64,000 nucleotides of DNA, from assembly GCA_944321345.1 (NCBI GenBank), contig CALUKY010000002.1:62001-126000 (forward strand). Reading direction: 5' to 3'. The translations under genes were made by a program, and so were the position numbers. This stretch comes from an uncultured Paraprevotella sp. (GTDB lineage Bacteria; Bacteroidota; Bacteroidia; Bacteroidales; Bacteroidaceae). The notes under the pieces are model-generated. The model made no database searches, was not told where the DNA came from, and saw nothing but the letters and a program-made list of their open reading frames with translations. Numbering within the stretch: the first letter of the stretch is position 1; every line of letters begins with the position of its first letter. Shown in pieces: positions 44,239 to 52,054 of this stretch.

Positions 44239-45333
44239 ATGGAACAAACAGAATTAAAAGAAATTGTATCAAAATTTGCCATTAAAGGCACTGTTGCTGA
44301 AATCAAGCCTTTAGGTGCCGGTTTGATCAACGACACTTTTATGGTAACTACCAGTGAAGCTGATCAGCCTAATTATGTTTTACAGCGTATCAACAACGCT
44401 ATTTTCCCGGATGTTGAGATGTTGGCTGACAACATCCAGGCCGTAACTTCTCATATCCGCAAGAAACTGGAGGAAAAAGGCGAGAGCGACATCGACCGCA
44501 AGGTGCTGACATTCGTTCCTCTGGTTGACGGAAGCAAATATTTCTATTTCAACGGCGAAAGCTACTGGCGTATCATGGTGTTCATTCCAAACGCCATCAC
44601 CAAGCAGGCCGTTAATCCGGAATCTTCATATGCTGCCGGAGAAGCCTTCGGTAATTTCCAGGCTATGCTGGCTGACATCCCGGTACAGTTGGGCGAAACC
44701 ATCAAGGATTTCCACAACATGGAGTTCCGTCTGCAGCAGTTGCGCGATGCCGTTAAGGAAGATAAGGCAGGACGTGTAGCTGAGGTAAAATACTATATCG
44801 ACGAGATTGAAAAGCGTGCAGACGAGATGTGCAAGGCTGAGCGTTTAGGACGTGAGGGCAAGTTGCCGAAACGTATCTGCCACTGCGATACCAAAGTGAA
44901 CAACATGATGTTCGACGAGAACGATCAGGTATTGTGCGTTATCGACCTGGATACCGTAATGCCTAACTTCATTTTCTCTGACTACGGTGACTTCCTGCGT
45001 ACAGGTGCCAACACTGCAGAAGAGGACGAGGCAGACTTGAGCAAGGTAAGCTTCAACATGGACATCTTCAAGGCCTTTACCAAGGGTTATCTGAAGTCTG
45101 CCCAGAGCTTCCTGACTCCTGTTGAGATCGAGAATCTGCCATACGCAGCCGCTCTGTTCCCTTACATGCAGTGCGTACGCTTCCTGGCCGACTACATCAA
45201 CGGAGATACCTATTATAAGATCAAATATCCGGAGCACAACCTGGTGCGCACCAAGAACCAGTTCCAGCTTTTGCTGAGCGTTGAGGAGCACACTCCGGAA
45301 ATGAAGCAGTTCATTCAGGAATGCCTGAAGTAA
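44239..45333 (+). CDS. Aminoglycoside-phosphotransferase-fold kinase, N-acetylhexosamine kinase-like (MdsC-like)
   Basis: A 364-residue cytosolic protein of the APH/choline-kinase fold. The N-terminal lobe carries the GAGLINDTFMV nucleotide loop. The C-terminal lobe has a catalytic loop in ICHCDTKVNNMMFD and the metal-binding VIDLDTVMPNFIFSDYGDFLR. This matches NahK-type N-acetylhexosamine 1-kinases and the group named MdsC in the Prevotella RS2 mucin-desulfation cluster. The likely reaction is ATP-dependent phosphorylation of GlcNAc or GalNAc released by the neighbouring hexosaminidases; 1- versus 6-phosphorylation cannot be decided here. No ROK-type GlcNAc kinase is in the window, so this could be the link to NagA or feed a 1-phosphate route instead. 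A terminator follows. Confidence 0.8.
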   Translation: MEQTELKEIVSKFAIKGTVAEIKPLGAGLINDTFMVTTSEADQPNYVLQRINNAIFPDVEMLADNIQAVTSHIRKKLEEKGESDIDRKVLTFVPLVDGSKYFYFNGESYWRIMVFIPNAITKQAVNPESSYAAGEAFGNFQAMLADIPVQLGETIKDFHNMEFRLQQLRDAVKEDKAGRVAEVKYYIDEIEKRADEMCKAERLGREGKLPKRICHCDTKVNNMMFDENDQVLCVIDLDTVMPNFIFSDYGDFLRTGANTAEEDEADLSKVSFNMDIFKAFTKGYLKSAQSFLTPVEIENLPYAAALFPYMQCVRFLADYINGDTYYKIKYPEHNLVRTKNQFQLLLSVEEHTPEMKQFIQECLK

Positions 45334-45357
45334 ATCAGACTTTTTTATTCAATATTC

Positions 45358-45388
45358 AAGCTCATTCTTTATAGAATGGGCTTTTTTT
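45358..45388 (+). terminator. Terminator of the kinase-like gene
   Basis: AAGCTCATTC and GAATGGGCTT pair (one G-T wobble) around a six-base loop, followed by TTTTT. It lies 24 bases after the stop and 69 bases before the GH84 start. Confidence 0.85.
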
Positions 45389-45456
45389 GTAGACTCTCTT
45401 GTGAAAATGCTCTAATTTACGTATGTTTGTATCATGAAATTCAAAAACAAAACCTC

Positions 45457-47664
45457 ATGAAACATTACTTTCTCCCTTTATTCTGCCTGATGTTAGGCGG
45501 AGCCTCCCTGCAGGCACAAACCAACAAAGATCTGCTCCAACCGAAAGTTCAGGAGTTTCAGCTAACGGAAAGTTCAGAAACCCTTGCTCTTCCGGAATCC
45601 TATAAGCTGGTCGCTACAGAAGGCAGTTGCCCTCATGCCATTGACGCTTTAAAACAGATTATGCCCAACAAAGAGGGCAAAGCCAAGTTTCAGGTAATCG
45701 TAGGTAAAAAAGGCGACAAGGCTGTAAAGAAATACGACAAGAAAATTCCACAGAAAAAAGAAGGATACTATCTGGAAATCCAGAAAAACCGCATCGTGAT
45801 TGCCGGTGCAGACCAGCGCGGTACCTTCTACGGTGTGCAGACATTAGGTCAGATGATCCGTCAGGGTGAACTGAGCCTTTGCTCCATCGAAGACTATCCG
45901 GACATTGAATTCCGCGGTGTGGTAGAAGGTTTCTACGGCACTCCATGGAGCCACGAGGCCCGTATGCGCCAGCTGGAGTTCTACGGAAAGAACAAGATGA
46001 ACACCTATATTTATGGTCCGAAAGACGACCCTTACCACTCTTCACCAAACTGGCGCAAGCCTTATCCTGAAAAGGAAGCCGCACAGATACACGAACTGGT
46101 GGAACAGGCCGCACGCCATGAGGTAGACTTTGTGTGGGCCATCCATCCGGGAAAGGACATCAAATGGACAAACGAAGACCGCGACGCACTGATTCAGAAA
46201 TTTGAAGCGATGTATCAGTTGGGCGTCCGCTCATTCGCCGTATTTTTTGACGATATCTGGGGCGAGGGAACCAACCCAAACAAACAGGCCGAACTGCTGA
46301 ACTACATCGACAACGAATTTATCCAGAAGAAACCGGATGTAACTCCGCTTGTGATGTGTCCGACAGAATACAATAAGAGCTGGTCGAACGTAAAAGGCGG
46401 TTATCTGACTACTTTGGGCGAGAAACTTAACCCAAGTATCCACATCATGTGGACCGGCGATCGCGTCATTGCCTGCATCGACAAACCTACTCTGGACTGG
46501 ATCAATCCGCTCATCAAGCGTAAAGCCTACATCTGGTGGAACTTCCCGGTAAGCGACTATGTGCGCGACCATCTGCTTCTCGGCCCGACTTACGGCAACG
46601 CAACAAATATCAAGGACGATATGTCCGGCTTTGTATCCAACCCTATGGAGCGTGCCGAAGCCTCAAAGATTTCACTCTACAGTGTGGCCGACTACACCTG
46701 GAACATGGATACTTATGACAGTCTTCGTTCCTGGAAAAATGCCATCAAGGACCTGTTGCCACAGAATTGCTCACATCTGGAAACCTTCGCATCACACAGT
46801 TCCGACCTCGGTCCGAACGGACACGGATTCCGCCGCGACGAGAGTGTTGACTTGCAGCCTACACTGAAAGCGATGATAGCCGGCGACCAGAAAGCAATGG
46901 AAAGCGTACTGATAGAATGCAAGCGACTGGAAACTGCCTGCGATATTCTGTTGGCCGATACAGAAAACCCGTATCTGATCGAGGAAATACGTCCTTGGCT
47001 GAAACAAGGCAAGCTGTTGGGTGAGTACGGACAGTGCGTGCTTCAGATGATTCAGGCTATACAGCAGAAAGACGACGCCTTCATGACTTATTATAACCGG
47101 GCACGTTCACTGCAAACCCAGATGTATGAACTAGACATGACCGAGAACCAGAACCCTTACCAGCCGGGGGTCAAAGTAGGAAGTCTGGTTCTGTTGCCAA
47201 GTCTGAACGAAATGTTCACCAAAGCGATTACCGAGTACAACACCAAGAACAACACGTCTCTGGACGCCAAGGCAGAATACAATCCTTACACACTGACCAG
47301 CGATGTTCCTCAGCTAAAAATACAGCCAGTACGTGCCCGTCATCAGGATGTCAACGTATCACCGTCGAACGAGGTCATCAAATGGCCGGCCAACGGCTAT
47401 GTACAGATTGTCTCAGACAAGGCTGTCGACATGGAACAGATTTATATTGACTTGGGAACCAAAGACATTGCCGGAAGCTTCCGTGTAGAAGTCAGTGCCG
47501 ACGGACAGAACTGGACCGCCATTCCGCTGACCCAGGAGGCCGAGAAAACTGAGATCGTCGGAAATATCAAGACTCCGGGATTAAGCTATATCCGTCTGGT
47601 CAACAACTCCGGCAAGGAGCTTCAGGTTTACTTTAAGAAGTTTACCTTTAGAGTTCAGAAATAA
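45457..47664 (+). CDS. GH84 beta-N-acetylglucosaminidase
   Basis: A 735-residue exported enzyme; the ATG at 45457 gives a signal peptide (MKHYFLPLFCLMLGGASLQAQ), unlike the earlier in-frame ATG at 45376. The N-terminal domain is followed by the GH84 barrel beginning FRGVVEGFYGTPWSHEARM. The catalytic Asp pair is in VFFDDIWGEG (Asp265-Asp266), as in BtGH84 (BT4395). A helical region and a C-terminal beta-sandwich follow (VDMEQIYIDLGTKDIAGSFRV). GH84 cleaves beta-linked GlcNAc by substrate-assisted catalysis. It has no T9SS tail, so it probably acts in the periplasm, finishing what the surface GH20 starts. A strong terminator follows. Confidence 0.95.
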   Translation: MKHYFLPLFCLMLGGASLQAQTNKDLLQPKVQEFQLTESSETLALPESYKLVATEGSCPHAIDALKQIMPNKEGKAKFQVIVGKKGDKAVKKYDKKIPQKKEGYYLEIQKNRIVIAGADQRGTFYGVQTLGQMIRQGELSLCSIEDYPDIEFRGVVEGFYGTPWSHEARMRQLEFYGKNKMNTYIYGPKDDPYHSSPNWRKPYPEKEAAQIHELVEQAARHEVDFVWAIHPGKDIKWTNEDRDALIQKFEAMYQLGVRSFAVFFDDIWGEGTNPNKQAELLNYIDNEFIQKKPDVTPLVMCPTEYNKSWSNVKGGYLTTLGEKLNPSIHIMWTGDRVIACIDKPTLDWINPLIKRKAYIWWNFPVSDYVRDHLLLGPTYGNATNIKDDMSGFVSNPMERAEASKISLYSVADYTWNMDTYDSLRSWKNAIKDLLPQNCSHLETFASHSSDLGPNGHGFRRDESVDLQPTLKAMIAGDQKAMESVLIECKRLETACDILLADTENPYLIEEIRPWLKQGKLLGEYGQCVLQMIQAIQQKDDAFMTYYNRARSLQTQMYELDMTENQNPYQPGVKVGSLVLLPSLNEMFTKAITEYNTKNNTSLDAKAEYNPYTLTSDVPQLKIQPVRARHQDVNVSPSNEVIKWPANGYVQIVSDKAVDMEQIYIDLGTKDIAGSFRVEVSADGQNWTAIPLTQEAEKTEIVGNIKTPGLSYIRLVNNSGKELQVYFKKFTFRVQK

Positions 47665-47689
47665 GATAACGACTCATTCAGACCTATTC

Positions 47690-47725
47690 AAGCTGTGCTG
47701 TCTGCGGACAGCACAGCTTTCTTTT
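47690..47725 (+). terminator. Terminator of the GH84 gene
   Basis: AAGCTGTGCTGTC, loop TGCG, GACAGCACAGCTT and TCTTTT: a perfect 13-base stem 26 bases after the stop codon. Confidence 0.92.
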
Positions 47726-48314
47726 ACCGACATCAGTAACTGCCTGATATTCTGATTCCTTCATGTCCATTTATATAATTGCTCGTATATAAACAGAACA
47801 CCTTCTGGAAGGAAAAATGAATAAATATGCAAAATATCCAACAGATATTCCTATTAATATACAGTATTTATTCATAAATAATGAAAGAAAACCAGAAATG
47901 AGGAACGTAATCAGAAAAAAAACTTCCCGTTGTTTTTTTCCTAACTTCAAGGAGTTCTTCAAAAAACATCATGAAGTCTTTGGATAAAGCGCGAAGAAAG
48001 CAGAAATTTCACTCACCTTTTCTCTAATCCGGTATTACACGAGACATTAAAAAGTAGCTTCATAAAACTAGGAAACAATAAGTTATACAGAAAAACATGT
48101 TCTGAGACTCTCATTTTTTCCATGTCCTTCAAATAAAGATGCATAAATGCAAATCTCAAGAAATAAGAAATACATAATGTCAATAACAAGTGCTGAAATA
48201 TCATATAGGATTTGCATAAGCCTCTAAAGTCAACAGAGAGTTTCTAAAAACACACCCAAAGAATAAAGAACGTTAAAATACGAACAAAAAAGAAAAGAAA
48301 AATCACCCGTAAAT
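47726..48314. other. AT-rich gene-free stretch
   Basis: No convincing gene on either strand. The few short open frames have no recognisable protein features. It borders a decayed arsenic operon, so it may contain further eroded sequence, such as a lost arsR, but no remnant could be identified by eye. Confidence 0.5.
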
Positions 48315-48351
48315 TTTGTCATACCGATACATGTTTGTAATTTTGCAAACA
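48315..48351 (+). promoter_or_regulatory. Promoter with overlapping inverted repeat upstream of the ars remnant
   Basis: TTTG at 48315-48318 and TAATTTTG at 48338-48345 match the consensus with a 19-base spacer. The -7 box lies exactly between inverted arms TGTTTG (48332-48337) and CAAACA (48346-48351), a position expected for an ArsR/SmtB-type operator. No regulator gene is nearby. Confidence 0.6.
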
Positions 48352-48394
48352 ACAGATAAAACTTGCACGGTCAGTGCATCTTTTTTTCTTCTTT

Positions 48395-48623
48395 ATGTTC
48401 GTAATTGCCTCTTCTACACAGCAGCCTGAAAGCCCAATCGGAGGTTGAGGTTCTGTATTTCCACGGAAAACAACGATGCGCCACTTGTATGGCCATTGAA
48501 AAGAACGCACACAATGCCGTAAACACTCAGTTGGCATCAGAGTTGAAAAACGGTAAAGAGGTTTTCAAAACCATCGACATTTCCCCAAAAGAGAACCAGA
48601 AGTTGACGGAGAAGTGCGTCTGA
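48395..48623 (+). pseudogene. Truncated ArsF-like thioredoxin-fold protein gene
   Basis: The frame from 48405 encodes AQSEVEVLYFHGKQRCATCM followed by AIEKNAHNAV, the N-terminal part of the thioredoxin-like ArsF/nitroreductase-subunit family with its CATC motif, and stops after about 70 residues at 48623. The signal-peptide-coding part also looks broken: the ATG at 48395 is in another frame, and a stop at 48402 precedes the frame that encodes the conserved part. The 3' part of the gene is missing. At the break it runs straight into the end of a second thioredoxin-like gene, which indicates a deletion. Confidence 0.75.
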
Positions 48624-48673
48624 AGGGCCAGGTGCCAAGCGAAAGCGACGTGAAGAAAATCTTAGGCATCTAA
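48602..48673 (+). pseudogene. C-terminal remnant of a small thioredoxin-like (TIGR00412-type) gene
   Basis: In a frame different from the ArsF-like remnant, bases 48602-48673 encode VDGEVRLKGQVPSESDVKKI and three more residues before TAA. This is the usual C-terminal end of small redox-active disulfide proteins that accompany permeases in arsenic operons. The N-terminal part with the active-site cysteines is absent. It ends 11 bases before the permease remnant, the normal operon spacing. Confidence 0.7.
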
Positions 48674-48684
48674 ACAGCAGGAAT

Positions 48685-48937
48685 ATGATTCAGAACTTTG
48701 CCGGCTGGCTAGTCTACGACATTTTCGGACTATCATCATCCACCGCCTTAGGCACAGCCGTGAACTTCTTTTTTTACGACTCGATAAAGATCATCATCCT
48801 GCTGTTCTTCATCAGTATTCTGATGGGCATCATCAACGCCTATTTCCCGATAGAGCGTTTGCGTAACTATCTGATCACGCATAAGATGTACGGCCTTCAG
48901 TATCCTTTCGGGTTATCTGTTTAACTATATCCTTTAA
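48685..48937 (+). pseudogene. Internally deleted ArsP-like permease gene
   Basis: The start is intact: MIQNFAGWLVYDIFGL, a membrane helix (IKIIILLFFISILMGIINAY) and LRNYLITHKMYGLQY, as in permeases of the ArsP/SO_0444 type, which are usually above 300 residues. After about 73 residues the frame runs into a stop at 48922-48924. In the next frame, bases 48911-48937 encode GYLFNYIL and a stop, which looks like the normal end of such a permease. Most transmembrane segments are therefore deleted, with a frameshift at the join near 48900-48911. Confidence 0.72.
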
Positions 48938-48955
48938 GTAAAAACCAACACAACA

Positions 48956-49411
48956 ATGAAAATATTGATTCTTTGCACCGGAAACAGTTGCCGTAGCCAA
49001 ATGGCACACGGCTTTCTGCAGTCGTTCGACGCCTCTTTGGAGGTTTACTCCGGAGGAACCGATCCGGCTCCACAAGTAAACGCCAAGGCTATTGAGGTCA
49101 TGAAAGAGGCCGGTATTGACATCAGCACTCACGTTCCCACTCATGTCAACACCTACCTGAACGAATCTTGGGACTATGTGATTACCGTTTGCGGCGGTGC
49201 CAATGAAAGCTGTCCGGCCTTTACCGGCAAAGTGAGCCAACGCCTGCACATCGGCTTCGACGACCCGTCGCACGCCAACGGAACACCGGAATTTATCGAT
49301 TCGGAATTCCGCCGTGTACGTGATGAAATCAAAAATGCTTTTGCCCGTTTTTACATCACGGAAATCAAGAAGCAGGAACTCCCCAAATGCTCCTGCGGAG
49401 GAAAATGCTGA
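48956..49411 (+). CDS. arsC: Arsenate reductase (thioredoxin-coupled, LMW-phosphatase fold)
   Basis: A 151-residue cytosolic enzyme reducing arsenate to arsenite. The phosphatase-type loop CTGNSCR (Cys7 to Arg13) is intact, as are the two redox cysteines in CGGANESCP (Cys79, Cys86) and the DDPSHANG loop with the catalytic Asp. The C-terminus CSCGGKC adds further cysteines. It follows the broken permease remnant by 18 bases, and no arsenite exporter (Acr3/ArsB) gene follows; the next gene is on the opposite strand. Alone it would produce arsenite without visible efflux in this window. Confidence 0.93.
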   Translation: MKILILCTGNSCRSQMAHGFLQSFDASLEVYSGGTDPAPQVNAKAIEVMKEAGIDISTHVPTHVNTYLNESWDYVITVCGGANESCPAFTGKVSQRLHIGFDDPSHANGTPEFIDSEFRRVRDEIKNAFARFYITEIKKQELPKCSCGGKC

Positions 49412-49481
49412 TACAGCGAGGGTGTGTCAAAACTAAAATGACTACTCCCCGAAGTTATAGATCCTCTTTTCCATCTCTCTC

Positions 49482-50366
49482 TTAAAGATAAATCTTTGTC
49501 ATCCAGCGCACACATTCCGCCACCCGCTGACGAAAAGAATCCGGGGCAAGCACCTCAACATCAGACCCGTAGGACAACACTTCCTGGAAGAAATCAAACG
49601 TGGGCCTCAGACGATATTCAAAAACCATATAATCGCGATCCATCGAAAGCAGGTTCTGGGAATGATGCAATGGCTTTGTCTTGATATACATTCCCTGTTC
49701 GGCAATAAACCGCAGGCGTATGCTCTCCACCGGAATATTGTCCTGTTGCATAATACCAAAGCTATTAAAGAAGAAAGACTCCACATTCATTCCTTCGGGC
49801 ATGGAAAAAGTCTGCTTCATCATCTCTATCTTTTTCATTCGGTCGAGCGCAAAGATTCTTATTTCACGGTGTTTATGTGAAAAGCCAATCAAATACCACC
49901 GTTGTCTGAACAGACGGATAAAATAAGGTTCCAGAACAAGCTGGTAAGGCTCTTCATACCAAAACGGTTTATACAGAAGTTGCAGGCAGCGGTTCACAGA
50001 CATGGCCTCGGTTATCAGAGAGAGGAAACTCTCGCCCCCGTAAGTTGCCTCCAGCATAATACGGTCAGACAATGTTTTGCACCGCTCTATCGTAGTCACC
50101 GCAGACATGGAAGACAACAGCCAACTTTTCAGCGGATCAGATTTCAACACCCTTGGATCCTTGATATAATATTTATTCGTCCTGCGGTCACAAATGATAT
50201 CTATGCCAAAAAAGTCCTCTGTTTTTCCTCTGTAAATATGAAAGAGCGACCGCGACACCGCCTTATCATACAATGAGCTCCGGCTCCACGCTTCATTGAT
50301 CTCCTTCAGTGTCGCACTATTATCCATAAGATAATTAACCAGCCATATCGAAAAATCAAGTTTCAT
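49482..50366 (-). CDS. WYL-domain transcriptional regulator
   Basis: A 294-residue cytosolic protein; the ATG at 50366 is preceded by AAAGGAATAACT and matches the usual family start. The N-terminal region is helical and probably DNA-binding (DFSIWLVNYLMDNSATLKEI). The central WYL domain has LLYKPFWYEEPYQLVLEPYFIRLF followed by QRWYLIGFSHKHREIRIFALDRM, and the C-terminal WCX-like part ends EVLAPDSFRQRVAECVRWM. WYL proteins bind nucleic-acid or nucleotide ligands, and many control stress or phage-defence genes. It diverges from the TerB-like/DUF4230 module, with 413 bases between them holding a promoter and a long hairpin, so it is a candidate regulator of that module. Confidence 0.85.
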   Translation of the reverse strand: MKLDFSIWLVNYLMDNSATLKEINEAWSRSSLYDKAVSRSLFHIYRGKTEDFFGIDIICDRRTNKYYIKDPRVLKSDPLKSWLLSSMSAVTTIERCKTLSDRIMLEATYGGESFLSLITEAMSVNRCLQLLYKPFWYEEPYQLVLEPYFIRLFRQRWYLIGFSHKHREIRIFALDRMKKIEMMKQTFSMPEGMNVESFFFNSFGIMQQDNIPVESIRLRFIAEQGMYIKTKPLHHSQNLLSMDRDYMVFEYRLRPTFDFFQEVLSYGSDVEVLAPDSFRQRVAECVRWMTKIYL

Positions 50367-50485
50367 AGTTATTCCTTTTTTAAATTGTACTGCAAAAATA
50401 AATATAGCTTGCCCAAAATTCTTAGACAAGCTCCCCCTATTTTTGCGATACAAAAGCAGTCCGAATATTTATGTTCTCTATTTTG

Positions 50486-50516
50486 TTGGATTATTGCTTC
50501 GTTTTTTTTAGTTTTG
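50486..50516 (+). promoter_or_regulatory. Promoter of the TerB-like/DUF4230 module
   Basis: TTG at 50486-50488, a 20-base spacer and TAGTTTTG at 50509-50516 match the Bacteroidetes consensus. A start near 50523 gives a leader of roughly 257 bases that contains the hairpin at 50585-50744. Confidence 0.5.
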
Positions 50517-50584
50517 TGAATGAAACAAAAAAAATAACAAGTATGATATAACGTAAAAAGAAACATATTATTTAGAACGTCATC

Positions 50585-50744
50585 GGCTTTTATTAGGTTA
50601 AGAGATAAGTCTGGTAAATTTATTTTAGTAATCACGAATAATAAGCTGAAAGTGATGTTCACACCCTCTAAGGGCGTGGACTGCTTTTGCTTATTCTTGA
50701 TTACGGGTTTACCAGAGCCTTCTCTAACGGATAAGTATAAAGCC
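50585..50744 (+). repeat. Long nested imperfect inverted repeat in the module's leader
   Basis: Five pairs of complementary blocks are nested around a centre near 50670: GGCTTT/AAAGCC at the ends; GTTAAGAGA/TCTCTAAC; TCTGGTAAA (50610-50618)/TTTACCAGA (50708-50716), which is perfect; GTAATCACGAATAATAAGC (50628-50646)/GCTTATTCTTGATTAC (50689-50704) with small bulges; and GTTCAC..CCC/GGG.GTGGAC at the tip. The whole is about 160 bases and lies 36 bases before the ATG at 50780. It could be a structured leader RNA or a miniature inverted-repeat element. A run of seven T follows about 10 bases later. Confidence 0.65.
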
Positions 50745-50779
50745 AGTTTGCGCTCTTTTTTTATCTTAATCACACAATC

Positions 50780-52051
50780 ATGGAAAAGAAAATTTTTGAA
50801 AATCTTTTGATTGCTGTTTTTTACATCAGATATAGTGAAAAAAGAAAGCAATTGAAAGAGCAACAGTTTCCCAAATTCTTCGGGAAAATCGAAAAAGAAA
50901 TCAATCGTCTGGATGAAAGCCTGCTCGTGCAAGACCGGGAAGAAAGTTGTAACCTAATCAAAGAAAAACTGCTAACCGCCCTAAAATCAAATGAAAAGAT
51001 CTCTGATACTACATTTTACTCTTTACTGCATGAAGACGTAGACTGGAATACAACGATCGGATTTCTGGAAAAGATTATCAAACACGACGGCATTGTCTCA
51101 AAACAGGAAAAAGAAATCATATTAAAACTGGCCCATCTTCATCATATAGATGTAGAAATCACCAAAAAGAATCTAAAAACCCAATATACCAGAAAACAAA
51201 AAATCTCTATATGGATTGCCTCGCTGATAGCTTTGCTGATCGTTGCATTCGGAATCGGCCTTTGGATGGTCAATTCGATCGAAAAGAAAAAAATGGCAGC
51301 ATTCAATATTGAAAAATACATCACACAAAATCCCAAACTGGTTTTCAAAACCATAAAATTCAACAAACTGGTCGTTCATGGAAAGCCAAACGGCACAAAT
51401 GAGCATTTAGACAAACTGAATATCTATCATTTGACGGGAGATGCAGACTTATATATCGATATGAACTGCTTAAGTATGGATTCAGCCCAAACAGACTACG
51501 TACAAAAGAAATTATACCTCGTCTTTAACAGTCCGTCAAAAATACCGATCTCGGTAGATGTCAATATTCCAAGCAGCAACTATACATTGATAGAAGAAAT
51601 AGAACCGGAACCTATCAGCGAAGAAGAAGCCAAGGTTGCCGCAACATCTGTCAGCATCATTACCGGAGGTATCGGAGCGTTAATCGGAGGAAAACTGGGC
51701 GGCTCCATCGGTACTACATTCGGCAAGCTCGGCAAATACATAGGAGCCGGCATAGGAAGCGCAAGTGGAGGTGTAGCGGCAGGCTCCGCCGGATATATCG
51801 CTACCAAGAACTTCGTCATGGGAATGGACCTGACAGATAACGATCTGGAAGACAAAGAAAATATCCTGCAAACCTCAAAAGCACTTATAGCTCTGGAAGT
51901 CATGGGCGGAAACGTACTATCAGAACCGGATTATGATTCCCGCTTGCAGAAATATTATCAGTCAGAATGCGAACGCCAGCTGAAAGAGATTATGAAAATC
52001 TTCGGTTGGCAGGAAGTTTATATTCAGTTTAATTATAAATCATCATTGTAA
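50780..52051 (+). CDS. Uncharacterised membrane protein with TerB-like and glycine-zipper regions
   Basis: A 423-residue protein of unknown function. The cytoplasmic N-terminal 140 residues are helical and charged, with a TerB-like segment at about 85-125 (LEKIIKHDGIVSKQEKEIIL). One transmembrane helix is at about 143-164 (SIWIASLIALLIVAFGIGLW). A beta-rich domain at 175-275 (KLVVHGKPNG, LYLVFNSPSKIPISVDVNIP) faintly resembles the domain of the partner gene. A Gly/Ala-rich glycine-zipper region lies at 284-345 (GGIGALIGGKLGGSIGTTFG), and the C-terminus is charged. The next gene starts four bases after the stop codon. Glycine zippers insert in or span membranes, so a membrane-active role is possible but unproven. 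Confidence 0.6.
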   Translation: MEKKIFENLLIAVFYIRYSEKRKQLKEQQFPKFFGKIEKEINRLDESLLVQDREESCNLIKEKLLTALKSNEKISDTTFYSLLHEDVDWNTTIGFLEKIIKHDGIVSKQEKEIILKLAHLHHIDVEITKKNLKTQYTRKQKISIWIASLIALLIVAFGIGLWMVNSIEKKKMAAFNIEKYITQNPKLVFKTIKFNKLVVHGKPNGTNEHLDKLNIYHLTGDADLYIDMNCLSMDSAQTDYVQKKLYLVFNSPSKIPISVDVNIPSSNYTLIEEIEPEPISEEEAKVAATSVSIITGGIGALIGGKLGGSIGTTFGKLGKYIGAGIGSASGGVAAGSAGYIATKNFVMGMDLTDNDLEDKENILQTSKALIALEVMGGNVLSEPDYDSRLQKYYQSECERQLKEIMKIFGWQEVYIQFNYKSSL

Positions 52052-52054
52052 GCC

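Noticed and set aside
45376-45456. The upstream ATG of the GH84 gene as its start
   Set aside because: It overlaps the terminator of the preceding gene and would place 27 non-signal residues before a good signal peptide; 45457 is the better start.
47771-48204. Two short minus-strand open frames (47771-47962 and 48013-48204) as possible small genes
   Set aside because: They lie in AT-rich DNA, have no ribosome-binding or promoter context, and show no recognisable protein features beyond chance hydrophobicity.
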